Source: Desulfuromonas sp. KJ2020 | Lineage (GTDB): Bacteria > Desulfobacterota > Desulfuromonadia > Desulfuromonadales > SZUA-540 | Assembly (NCBI RefSeq): GCF_024197615.1 | Contig: NZ_JAKUKE010000001.1 | Coordinates: 896,424 to 960,423, forward strand | Length of the DNA: 64,000 nt | Direction: 5' to 3' | Part shown: piece by piece, positions 1 to 7,673 of the stretch | Layout: each line of letters begins with the position of its first letter | How positions within the stretch are numbered: position 1 is the stretch's first letter | The notes under the pieces: generated by a model | What the model was told of the DNA's origin: nothing | Database searches by the model: none | What the model saw: the letters and a program-made list of their open reading frames with translations, nothing else | Position numbers and translations under genes: made by a program

Positions 1-177
1 CGTGTCCTGAATCCGGGCTTCCGCCTCGTTCCGAACTTTTTTGGAGTAGCGGACGATCTGTTTTCGCGTTTTTTTGCCCGACTGCGGGGCAAAGAGCAAG
101 GCCAGGCCTGCTCCAATGACTCCTCCGGCGACCAACATCATGGCCCCCACGGTAGCGTTGTTTTCCCTCTCGCTCAT
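1..177 (-). CDS. YtxH-domain small membrane protein (partial, cut by window start)
   Basis: The first 59 residues are present and the C-terminus runs off the window edge. A short polar start is followed by one glycine/alanine-rich membrane span (residues 10-31) ending in LLFAPQSGKKTRKQI, the signature of YtxH/gas-vesicle-like envelope proteins, and then a basic, probably helical region. The start is fixed by a strong TAAGGAGG site just upstream. It is divergent from fabH. The function of this family is poorly known; it is often linked to envelope stress. Confidence 0.8.
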   Translation of the reverse strand, partial: MSERENNATVGAMMLVAGGVIGAGLALLFAPQSGKKTRKQIVRYSKKVRNEAEARIQDT

Positions 178-341
178 GGCATCCTCCTTATTTTTTGGTG
201 GCATTTTCATTTAATCATAAAATAGACCTCCCGCAAGAAGCTTCGCGGATAACAAATAATGGGCATCGACCTAACCAGGTGTTGAGGGGGGGAGAGAAAC
301 GTGCTAATTTGTCGCAGCCAATGGCAGGAAGGGGGTTGCGA

Positions 342-1331
342 ATGAATAAGCGTCCTTGCATGGAAGTTCTCGGTACGGGAAGGGCGGTGCCCGAAAAAAT
401 TCTGACCAACCAGGATCTGGAGAAGATGGTAGACACTTCAGATGAATGGATTTTGGCGCGAACGGGCATTCGGCAACGGCATATCGCCGAACCGGGGGTG
501 CCTCTCTCCTTCTTTGCCGCCCGGGCTGCCCGGGAAGCTCTTGCGGATGCCGGAGTCGCCGCGGAGGAAATAGATCTGATTATTCTCGGCACGGTGACTG
601 GGGACAGCAAGTTCCCCGCCACCGCCTGTGTAGTTCAAGACCTGATCGGAGCCAGCAAGGCGGCCGCTTTTGATATTTCGGCGGCCTGTTCCGGCTTTCT
701 CTACGGGTTGCAGTTGGCTGAAAGCATGATGGCCATTCAGGGGTATCGACGGATATTGTTGATCGGGGGCGAAATTCTTTCCTCTATGGTGAATTGGCAA
801 GATCGCGATACTTGTGTCCTGTTCGGAGATGGCGTGGGCGCCGTCGTGCTCGGCCCGGGACAGGGGGCATGTGGAATTCTTAGTACCACGATCCATAGTG
901 ATGGCGCTTTTCGGGACCTTCTCTATAGCCCCGGTTGCGGCAGTCTGAATCCCCCCAGCCATGAAAACGTCGACAAGATGCTGCATACCATTCGTATGGA
1001 AGGTCGCGAAGTGTTCCGCCACGCGGTGACATCCATGGCCGATGCGCTCAATCAGGCTCTTGATATGGCCGGCGTTGTCGTGGAAGACCTGGACCTGCTG
1101 ATCCCTCACCAAGCTAACCTTCGCATAATCGAGGCCGTCGGCAAACGCTTCCGGCTTTCTCCTGACAAAATATACGTCAACGTGGATCGTTTCGGCAACA
1201 CCTCGGCTGCCTCCATTCCCATCGCGCTAGATGAGGCACGCAAAACCGGGCGCATTGCTTCAGGTTCCCTCGTCGGCATGGTGACGTTCGGTGCCGGATT
1301 TACCTGGGCGGCCGCCGTGGTCCGTTTCTGA
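342..1331 (+). CDS. fabH: 3-oxoacyl-[ACP] synthase III (KAS III)
   Basis: Condenses acetyl-CoA with malonyl-ACP to start type II fatty acid synthesis in the cytosol. With the start at 342 the protein has 329 residues, the usual FabH length. The frame is open back to 195, but 342 has an AGGAAGGGGG site and gives the canonical N-terminus. The Cys-His-Asn triad is visible: C116 in AACSGFLYG, H256 in IPHQANLRI and N286 in FGNTSAAS. It stands alone, with a hairpin terminator about 190 bp downstream, and is not in a fab/plsX cluster here. Confidence 0.95.
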   Translation: MNKRPCMEVLGTGRAVPEKILTNQDLEKMVDTSDEWILARTGIRQRHIAEPGVPLSFFAARAAREALADAGVAAEEIDLIILGTVTGDSKFPATACVVQDLIGASKAAAFDISAACSGFLYGLQLAESMMAIQGYRRILLIGGEILSSMVNWQDRDTCVLFGDGVGAVVLGPGQGACGILSTTIHSDGAFRDLLYSPGCGSLNPPSHENVDKMLHTIRMEGREVFRHAVTSMADALNQALDMAGVVVEDLDLLIPHQANLRIIEAVGKRFRLSPDKIYVNVDRFGNTSAASIPIALDEARKTGRIASGSLVGMVTFGAGFTWAAAVVRF

Positions 1332-1517
1332 CTTTCTCTTTTTGCTTCTCCTGCTTGCCTTGACGCATTTTTGCGTTAAACTGAAAGCAAAAGGAAAGGA
1401 GGACTAAGGGAATCGAGACATCACAAACGGACATAGAAAAGTCGTCCCCGATGGGGGATATTCATCGTTCTGCCCCGCAGGACGAAGATGCCGGCAGAAA
1501 AAACCCGGCGGAAAAGT

Positions 1518-1552
1518 AAAAGGCCTCTCAACAGCATATTGAGAGGCCTTTT
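1518..1552. terminator. Bidirectional hairpin terminator
   Basis: A perfect 14-bp inverted repeat (1518-1531 with 1539-1552) with a 7-nt loop and A/T-rich ends. It sits between the convergent fabH (+) and the NapC/NirT cytochrome gene (-) and could stop both. Confidence 0.85.
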
Positions 1553-1565
1553 GACGTCAAAAGAG

Positions 1566-3008
1566 TTACTCACCCCGCAGTTTTCGAAGAACCTCCGGAT
1601 TTTCTTCATTTTCAGCCAGAATGACATGACAGGTCATGCAGTCGCCGGAGATCGTCTGGCCATCCTCGCTTTCGTGCATGTCATCATGGCAGCGAAAGCA
1701 GCCGATATCGAAGCTTTCCCCATGCCCAATATGATTAATGTAGGTGTTCCAGGCAATATTCATGCTGGGCCAGACGTTTTGTCGGTAGGCTTCCTGGGTC
1801 CCGCGTATGGCTGTCTGCAGCCATTGGGGTTTAGAGGCCAGCAGGTCAGGATATCGTTCTTCGTACCATGCCGTCAGGCGCTCGGCGATGGCGGCCTCCG
1901 CTTCTTCCTGGCTGGTATAGCTGTCTGTGATGGCGATAAGAGCCTGTTCTTTGACGAAAGGCAATTGCCTGGGAATTTTCCCGGATAGGAGTTTTTCATC
2001 CAGGGCTGCCTCCGGACTGCGATAAATGTGCGTGGGACGATTGTGGCAATCGATACAATCCATTTCCCTTGTTTCCAGATGTTCAATTTCTTCTTGAGTG
2101 CTCGAGCGAAAAACGGTCTGGGTGCCGTCGGCCCGGGTCAGGGTGACGACGGGTATGGTCAGGCGTTTTTCGTCGGATTGATAGGTGATGGTGTTTTCAG
2201 GCGCGACATGCCAGTGGATGCCGTGGGCATTTTCCGCCAGATTTCCAGCCGATCCGATTTTCATCAGCATTACCGTCTGAACGTGGGTGTTTTTGTCGTC
2301 TGCCAAAAACTTGTCGTTGACGATGAGCTTTTCGCCGTGGAACTTTTCAGGCTGATGACATTCTTCACAGGTCTCACGGGCGGGGCGCAAGCCATGAACA
2401 GGCGTTTCAATGGGACGCGGATAGGTGTCGAGGGCGACGGCGAACAACTGCCTGGCCCCGGATATTTTTGATTTCACGAACCAGGTGGCACCTGAGCCGA
2501 TGTGGCACTCGACACAGTTGACCCGCGAGTGGGGTGAATTTTGGTAGGCAGTATATTCCGGTTCCATGACCGTGTGGCAGAATTTGCCGCAAAAGGCATT
2601 GGATTCGAGGTAATGGTAGCCGCTGTATCCGAGCAGGGAAAAGATGAAAAGGTTGGCGCCGGTCAGAAAGATGCCGAGAAAAATAAGTTTGCGTACGCGG
2701 GCAAACCGCGTTTCGTCGGTAAAATGCTCTTTCAGATAATCGAGGGTAAAAAGACGGACTTCCTCTTTTCCCTTCAGGAAAAAAAGGCCCACAAAGACCA
2801 TCGCCAGTCCACCCATGAAGGCGGGGCCGAGAATCATGTAAATGATGGCCCCCATGTAGGGATTGTCAATGTGCCACAGGGAATCGATTATCACCAATCC
2901 AAGCAGAAAGGGGAATACTGCCGTGGTGATAATGGCTCCGATCAGAGAAACTCTGCTGCGAGCTATGCCTTTAAAAAAGGCATCCAGAATGTTTTTCAGG
3001 TTTCCCAT
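1566..3008 (-). CDS. NapC/NirT-family inner-membrane multiheme cytochrome c (ImcH-like)
   Basis: A 480-residue cytochrome that probably takes electrons from menaquinol at the inner membrane and passes them to periplasmic cytochromes. Three hydrophobic spans (about 21-41, 54-78, 108-130) precede a periplasmic heme domain. Heme motifs are at C140 (a C-x3-C-H variant followed by TVM, the NapC/NrfH-like first heme), C165, C214, C318, C437 and C457, so six hemes. The topology and size recall the Geobacter ImcH group, but I count six hemes and only claim resemblance. The start has an AGGAGG site. It is monocistronic: terminators lie on both sides. Confidence 0.85.
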   Translation of the reverse strand: MGNLKNILDAFFKGIARSRVSLIGAIITTAVFPFLLGLVIIDSLWHIDNPYMGAIIYMILGPAFMGGLAMVFVGLFFLKGKEEVRLFTLDYLKEHFTDETRFARVRKLIFLGIFLTGANLFIFSLLGYSGYHYLESNAFCGKFCHTVMEPEYTAYQNSPHSRVNCVECHIGSGATWFVKSKISGARQLFAVALDTYPRPIETPVHGLRPARETCEECHQPEKFHGEKLIVNDKFLADDKNTHVQTVMLMKIGSAGNLAENAHGIHWHVAPENTITYQSDEKRLTIPVVTLTRADGTQTVFRSSTQEEIEHLETREMDCIDCHNRPTHIYRSPEAALDEKLLSGKIPRQLPFVKEQALIAITDSYTSQEEAEAAIAERLTAWYEERYPDLLASKPQWLQTAIRGTQEAYRQNVWPSMNIAWNTYINHIGHGESFDIGCFRCHDDMHESEDGQTISGDCMTCHVILAENEENPEVLRKLRGE

Positions 3009-3132
3009 ACCATTGCCTCCTGTTGTGGGGGTGGAAAGGTGTCAGGGCTCTGTGTTCCTGCGTCAGGTTAAAGTATAGCGGGTTTCAGTCAGGATAGCGC
3101 CCTGTCAGATCTTGGCAGACCTCATTGTAAAA

Positions 3133-3166
3133 AAAGGCTACAACCCTATACCGAGTTGCAGCCTTT
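3133..3166 (-). terminator. Intrinsic terminator for the 73-residue peptide gene
   Basis: Stem arms 3133-3144 and 3155-3166 (one mismatch) followed, read on the minus strand, by a T-run at 3128-3135. It lies between the small gene at 3251-3472 and the cytochrome gene at 1566-3008, both on the minus strand. Confidence 0.75.
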
Positions 3167-3250
3167 AATGTCGACACCCTGAATGCATAGCTGGATAACG
3201 AATTTGACCAAAGAGAAAAAGGTCTCAAGGTGTTTTTGAACGCCTACAGG

Positions 3251-3472
3251 TTAAAATCCTGAAATGGCACTGAACCAGCCTTGGGCGAGGCCGACGGGAC
3301 CTCCAGCGGCAATTGCCCCGCCAACAAGACAGGCGATTCCCCAGATGCCGATCAGGGCGGCGAAGGCCAGGGTCAGGATAAAGGAGACCCTGAAGGTAAT
3401 TCTCATCAAAACCAGGCCCAGTTGCGAATGAACCTTTTCATGGACTTGAACAGCAGCCTGAACGTTGCTCAT
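3251..3472 (-). CDS. Small single-span membrane protein (73 aa), W-x3-C-x-G-G family
   Basis: Unknown function. The protein has a 29-residue polar N-terminus, one membrane span (about 30-50) and the sequence IWGIACLVGGAI at the span end. That W-x3-C-x-G-G pattern is shared with the small proteins encoded at 9932, 10128, 10335 and (as C-x-G-S) 11888. The chosen start has an AAAGGAG site 7 nt upstream; the frame is open further upstream without support. It is flanked by a terminator and lies between two cytochrome loci, so a role linked to membrane electron transfer is a guess from context. Confidence 0.75.
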   Translation of the reverse strand: MSNVQAAVQVHEKVHSQLGLVLMRITFRVSFILTLAFAALIGIWGIACLVGGAIAAGGPVGLAQGWFSAISGF

Positions 3473-3992
3473 AGGGTTCTCCTTTCTGTAAAAAAATGCG
3501 GTTGATATGCCCACTTTTGTCTGTCGTTTGAAAAAAGAATAACAGCACACCGGCGAAGTGTCAACAAAAAAAGACAATAAAAACAAATGCTTAGCTGCCA
3601 ATTCGAACTTTAATGAAAAGGCGAAAGACGCCCTGTCTCTTTTTGCCGAAATCGTAAATTGCAATATATTGGAAATTCTAGTTGTAAAGAGATTCACCTT
3701 GCCTGCCGTAGGACAAGCTTGGGCTGAATGGCTGGCGATTTTCCCCTCGCTCCAAGGCATCTACTGGTATATCCCGGTCGTTGCAGAGGTGTTGGGTGCC
3801 AGAGAATGCCGGAAATGATGGAATAAGGTGAAATTAAAATTTCCGCTTAAGCGGTAAAACCGCTTGCACACAAAACCTCCCTATGGTAATTAGTTAAAAA
3901 AAGGTTGGTCGGATTTGAAAACATTCCTCGAATGCTGGATTTCTGAGCGGGCATTTGAAAGCCTTTGGACAGAAAAGCTTTAGGAGAAGGCC
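3473..3992. other. 520-bp intergenic region between divergent small genes
   Basis: No credible coding sequence: the short open frames lack ribosome sites and family features. It should hold divergent promoters for the peptide genes at 3472 (-) and 3993 (+). The only clear structure is the 17-bp palindrome at 3849-3865. Confidence 0.6.
3849..3865. promoter_or_regulatory. Candidate operator palindrome
   Basis: AAGCGGT-AAA-ACCGCTT, a perfect 7-bp inverted repeat with a 3-bp centre, about 130 bp upstream of the gene at 3993. No T-run follows, so it is a better candidate for a protein-binding site than for a terminator. Confidence 0.4.
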
Positions 3993-4154
3993 ATGAAGAC
4001 AGCCTATCAGGTCAGGGCAGGCAAAGCGGTAACCAATTATCTTGCATCCGCTAGCATTATCGGACTTTCTATTGCAGTCGGACTGGCAGTTTCAAGTGCC
4101 TTGGTCGCGGCCCTTTGGGCTCCGATGACCGTAGTACTGAGTGGTTTATTCTAG
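3993..4154 (+). CDS. Small single-span membrane protein (53 aa)
   Basis: Unknown function. A basic 14-residue N-terminus (MKTAYQVRAGKAVT) leads into one long hydrophobic span rich in Ala/Ser/Val, ending LWAPMTVVLSGLF. An AGGAGAAGG site precedes the start and an intrinsic terminator follows the stop. Its length of 53 residues and N-in span match the peptides at 9932-12049, but it keeps only the Trp and lacks the Cys-Gly-Gly part, so membership in that family is tentative. Confidence 0.7.
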   Translation: MKTAYQVRAGKAVTNYLASASIIGLSIAVGLAVSSALVAALWAPMTVVLSGLF

Positions 4155-4187
4155 TTTTTAAACAAAGCGACGACAACGATATTGATG

Positions 4188-4220
4188 CCTCACCGGGAGA
4201 CCCTGGTGAGGTTTTTTTTT
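4188..4220 (+). terminator. Strong intrinsic terminator
   Basis: CCTCACC/GGTGAGG stem extended by GGG/CCC with an AGA loop and one bulged T, followed by nine T. It ends the single-gene transcript of the 53-residue peptide. Confidence 0.9.
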
Positions 4221-4596
4221 GGATAGTTGCTCTTTTCGGAGTCCTGGGTCTGAAAGTCCTGTGTCAACTCTGGCCCACAGGCGAAACCTGTACCTTTAAA
4301 TCCTCAGGATTTGGGTAGTTTATTATTGCAATAATTCAAACACTGTGATAAAAACCGCTGCATCTGCAACACTCCTCACCGCCCATTAAAAGCTCTGCAA
4401 ATTATATATGTCAATAAAAACAAATTATTAGGTGCGTTGCGCGGTGTCGTGCAACATGTTGGCGGTGCGCAACGTATGGCGAGTTAAAAACGCGCGGGGA
4501 CCGAAAATTGGCTTAGGCAAGGAGTGGGGCTGTACGCCGGGTTTCCGTAAAGAATTTTCAGGTTGGTCAACAAATAGGTGGAAAGGGAAGGATGTT
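4221..4596. promoter_or_regulatory. Leader of the NrfD/FeS/cytochrome operon with GTTGC/GCAAC half-sites
   Basis: This 376-bp gap should contain the promoter of the operon starting at 4597. It carries GCGTTGC (4434-4440), GCAAC (4451-4455), GTTG (4458-4461) and GCAAC (4469-4473), half-sites resembling the perfect palindromes at 9203 and 10635 but with irregular spacing. I found no convincing -24/-12 or -35/-10 pair. Confidence 0.45.
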
Positions 4597-5817
4597 ATGG
4601 ATCAGACGCCAAAAACCCAGAGAATGACCTTGAATGAGATTGAAAGCATTGTCTCCGGACGACTGCTTTCCGGTGGTGCCGGATATTATTTCGGTGTCAT
4701 CATTTCCGCGCTGCTGGTCGTGGCTGCGGTCGTTGCCGGTGTTCACTCCTTTATCGTCGGACATGAGCACACTTACGGGGTAACCAGAGAGGTGCCCTGG
4801 GGGATTCTCATTGCGACCTATGTCTTCTTTGTCGTCACCTCCACTGGACTCTGTCTCGTGTCTTCTATCGGGCACGTTTTTGGAGTCGAGTCGTACATGC
4901 CAATAGCCAAACGATCGGTCTTTCTCTCCATTGCGACTATCTTGGCTGGATTTTTTGTTATTGCCTTCGAAATTAAACTCCCTTGGCGGATGGCAATTTA
5001 CAATGTCATTTCTCCCAACATCACCTCCAATATCTGGTGGATGGGTACTCTCTACGGGGTTTACCTTGTCTTGATGATATTTGAATTTCTCTTCCTCAAT
5101 CTGAACAAGCACAAGTTGGCGGTGGCAATGGGTTTCGGTGGCGCTGTTGCTGGTATCGCCGCCCACAGTAACCTCGGCGCTGTTTTTGGCCTCCTTATGG
5201 GCCGGGAATTTTGGCACGGGCCCTACATGTCCATTTACTTTATCGCCTCGGCCATGATGACTGGTACCGCCGTTATTTTCCTTTTTCATTATCTCGCCTA
5301 CAAGGTCAACGGCGAAGATCTGAGCCTTGATGGCCCGATGGTGGCTTCCCTTGACGTAGTTCGTCGTCTCGGGATCCTGCTCATCTGCGTCATCATCTTC
5401 TTTACTACCTGGAAAATGGTTGCTGGTGTTGCTGGCATGCCCGGCGGTAAGTACGAAGCGGTCATGGCTCTGGTTAAAGGGCCTTACGCCATTAACTTCT
5501 GGCTGTTCGAGGCCGGTTTCGGCCTGATATTCCCGCTGCTCCTTTTTATTATCTCCAAGGGTAAAAACCTGATGATGATGTTCGTTGGGTCCGCCATGAT
5601 GATCATCGGTATTTTTGTCATGCGCTATGATCTGGTGATCGTCGGCCAGATTGTCCCGGTTTATCATGAACTCGGCGTCAATGAGTTCAGTCACCTCCTG
5701 TCCTATACCCCCTCCTTCCACGAGATCATTATCACTCTCGGTGGTTTTGGGGTGGCATTCTTTCTTTTCCTGGTGGGAGAGAAGCTTTTTGCCGGACACA
5801 AAGTCGAACATCATTGA
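4597..5817 (+). CDS. NrfD/HybB-like membrane quinol-oxidising subunit
   Basis: A 406-residue integral membrane protein with about ten hydrophobic spans and the NrfD-type VPWGILIATYVFF loop. NrfD/PsrC proteins exchange electrons between menaquinol and an attached periplasmic iron-sulfur subunit; they carry no heme. The frame is open from 4432, but the 4597 start has a GGGAAGGA site and gives a normal N-terminus. It is the first gene of a three- or four-gene operon with the ferredoxin-like subunit and the hexaheme cytochrome, which together look like a Geobacter Cbc-type menaquinol:cytochrome oxidoreductase. Confidence 0.85.
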   Translation: MDQTPKTQRMTLNEIESIVSGRLLSGGAGYYFGVIISALLVVAAVVAGVHSFIVGHEHTYGVTREVPWGILIATYVFFVVTSTGLCLVSSIGHVFGVESYMPIAKRSVFLSIATILAGFFVIAFEIKLPWRMAIYNVISPNITSNIWWMGTLYGVYLVLMIFEFLFLNLNKHKLAVAMGFGGAVAGIAAHSNLGAVFGLLMGREFWHGPYMSIYFIASAMMTGTAVIFLFHYLAYKVNGEDLSLDGPMVASLDVVRRLGILLICVIIFFTTWKMVAGVAGMPGGKYEAVMALVKGPYAINFWLFEAGFGLIFPLLLFIISKGKNLMMMFVGSAMMIIGIFVMRYDLVIVGQIVPVYHELGVNEFSHLLSYTPSFHEIIITLGGFGVAFFLFLVGEKLFAGHKVEHH

Positions 5818-5863
5818 TGCGTTTCAGGTCTACTAGCGCTAAGCAATTGAAGGAGAATATAGC

Positions 5864-6619
5864 ATGAAGAAAAATAAGGTCGAATTCGACGGCTTGCAGA
5901 ATGAAGGAGTAGAGAATGCTCCCGTAGAGGATCGACGTCGTTTTCTAAAAATGGGCCTGGCCCTCACCGGCGTCTTTGCTGGCGGTACTCTTTACTCCGC
6001 CACCTCGGCAGTAAACAAGGTTTATGCTTCGGCCGGCGAATATGCCAAGAAATATCCGTACAAGCCCCATTACAGCATGATCATGCATCAGGATCGCTGT
6101 ATTGACTGCGAGCGCTGCATGGTGGCTTGCGTTAAGACCAACGATGTGCCCGAATACGGTTACAGAACGACCATCCTCGAAAGGGAAGTCAAGGACGCCG
6201 TTGGCCAAAAACGAGAATTTATACCCGTCCTTTGCAATCACTGCAACCTTCCCCAGTGCACCAGGGTTTGCCCGACTCGCGCCACGTATAAAGATAAGAC
6301 TACCGGCATCGTCATGATGAACGCTACTAAATGTATCGGGTGTTTGACCTGCCAGCAAGGGTGCCCCTACAATGCTCGCTATTTCAGCGAGGAAAAACAT
6401 GCGGTTGACAAATGCAATTTCTGCATCGATACGCGCCTGTCCAAAGGCGAGACCCTGACGGCCTGCTCTGAAGCATGCCCGGCCGATGTCAGGGTGTTTG
6501 GTGATCTTTCGGATCCCAATAGCCGTATTTACCGCGAGGTTCATCAGATCGAGAAAACCGTCTGGGTTCTTCGGCCTGAGGCCGGTACACGCCCCAATGT
6601 TTTCTATACTCGCGGATAA
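5864..6619 (+). CDS. Tat-exported four-cluster ferredoxin subunit (NrfC/PsrB/HybA-like)
   Basis: A 251-residue electron-transfer subunit. A twin-arginine signal (RRRFLK at 24-29, then a hydrophobic stretch) places it on the periplasmic side. Sixteen cysteines form four [4Fe-4S] sites: C79/82/85/89, C124/127/132/136, C157/160/163/167 and C184/187/201/205. Such subunits wire an NrfD-type membrane partner to a catalytic subunit or cytochrome. No molybdopterin subunit is encoded nearby, so the partner is most likely the hexaheme cytochrome that follows. An AAGGAG site precedes the start. Confidence 0.9.
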   Translation: MKKNKVEFDGLQNEGVENAPVEDRRRFLKMGLALTGVFAGGTLYSATSAVNKVYASAGEYAKKYPYKPHYSMIMHQDRCIDCERCMVACVKTNDVPEYGYRTTILEREVKDAVGQKREFIPVLCNHCNLPQCTRVCPTRATYKDKTTGIVMMNATKCIGCLTCQQGCPYNARYFSEEKHAVDKCNFCIDTRLSKGETLTACSEACPADVRVFGDLSDPNSRIYREVHQIEKTVWVLRPEAGTRPNVFYTRG

Positions 6620-6678
6620 AAACATGAGCCTGATTCGTAAAGGCTCTGACCCCATTTGTGAATAGCGGAGGTTTAATC

Positions 6679-7320
6679 ATGAAGAAGTTCATGTTGCGCG
6701 CATCTGGCGCCATATTGTTGACGTTGTTGGCGACGGCGCCGGCCCTTTGGGCCGAGGAAGACGACTTTGGCGGTCCGGAGATCGCCTATGAGCAGCCGGT
6801 CAAAGGGGTATTTTTCAGTCATAAAACGCATGTGGGTGACTATGGCTTTTCTTGCGACAGTTGCCATGACGGGATCTTTGACATGATGGTCGGCGCCGCC
6901 TATGAAAATGGCGACTTTACGATGGACAGCCTGTATCAGGGCAAATACTGTGGTGCCTGCCACGACGGGTCTATGGCTTTTGCCGCCAATACCCAGTGTG
7001 CCACCTGTCATGTGCAGGATGGCGGCGATGTGATCTACACCGAGCCGGTCACGGGGGTTCTCTTCAGCCACGATGCCCACGGCCAAGCCGGTCTGGATTG
7101 TGCCAGTTGCCACGACGGGCTCTTCGAGATGCGTTCTCTCGCCGCCCAGGAAAATGCCAACTTCGTCATGGAGGCTCTTTACCAGGGCGAGTATTGCGGT
7201 GCCTGCCATGACGGCTCCATGGCTTTCGCTTCCGATACTCAATGCGCGACCTGCCATATCGGTGTCAAGGGGTATAGGCGGGCCACCGGTTCTGCAGCAA
7301 AAGAGCAATCCGGTCATTAA
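6679..7320 (+). CDS. Periplasmic hexaheme cytochrome c, tandem duplication of a triheme c7-like unit
   Basis: A 213-residue protein with a signal peptide (cleavage likely after ALWA, residue 25). Six CxxCH motifs at C59, C91, C107 and C141, C173, C189 fall into two near-identical halves, each with a GV-F/L-FSH...H start, CxxCHDG, YCGACHDGSMAFA and QCATCH. This is the c7/c3-type triheme pattern duplicated. It is the probable electron acceptor of the NrfD/FeS pair upstream and a carrier across the periplasm. The ATG at 6679 follows a GCGGAGG site; an in-frame ATG at 6658 lacks one. Confidence 0.9.
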   Translation: MKKFMLRASGAILLTLLATAPALWAEEDDFGGPEIAYEQPVKGVFFSHKTHVGDYGFSCDSCHDGIFDMMVGAAYENGDFTMDSLYQGKYCGACHDGSMAFAANTQCATCHVQDGGDVIYTEPVTGVLFSHDAHGQAGLDCASCHDGLFEMRSLAAQENANFVMEALYQGEYCGACHDGSMAFASDTQCATCHIGVKGYRRATGSAAKEQSGH

Positions 7321-7376
7321 GTTAACAGGAAAGATAGGGGAGGGGCAGTCCACCTGCTCCTCCACCTTTTAAGGCC

Positions 7377-7577
7377 ATGGCAGAGCCCAAAAAACTGGCA
7401 CTAAAACTCATCCGGTTTGTGGGTATCATGATCGTCGTCTCTGTCATGACGGCGGCTGTGCTGATTCTTGCTGTGCCTGATCTGGGAAAGTGGCCCACGG
7501 TTATAAGCGCAGTGGGAATAGCCCTTCTCGTCGCCATGTATGATATGGGTCTCTTCAAGGGCGACTTTGAAATCTGA
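7377..7577 (+). CDS. Small two-span membrane protein (66 aa)
   Basis: Unrecognised. A basic N-terminus (MAEPKKLALKLIR) is followed by two hydrophobic spans (about 14-32 and 38-56) and an acidic tail. It lies 56 bp after the hexaheme cytochrome with only a weak AAGG site, and is probably the last gene of that operon. A role as accessory subunit of the NrfD complex is inferred from position only. Confidence 0.6.
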   Translation: MAEPKKLALKLIRFVGIMIVVSVMTAAVLILAVPDLGKWPTVISAVGIALLVAMYDMGLFKGDFEI

Positions 7578-7673
7578 TCTGCCACTTCAGTCTTGTCTGC
7601 CAAAATGCCCGGCTTTCGTTCCGAGATGTCGTGACCCTATTCCACCCTCAGCCCTGCTTCCTCTGTATTGATT

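Noticed and set aside
3558-3818. 86-codon open frame between the small peptide genes
   Set aside because: No ribosome site, no recognisable features, and it overlaps the promoter region of two divergent genes.
4567-5814. Long open frame (415 codons) on the minus strand
   Set aside because: It is a mirror of the NrfD-like gene on the plus strand; its composition (many His, Asp, Asn) is typical of a reverse-frame shadow of a hydrophobic gene.
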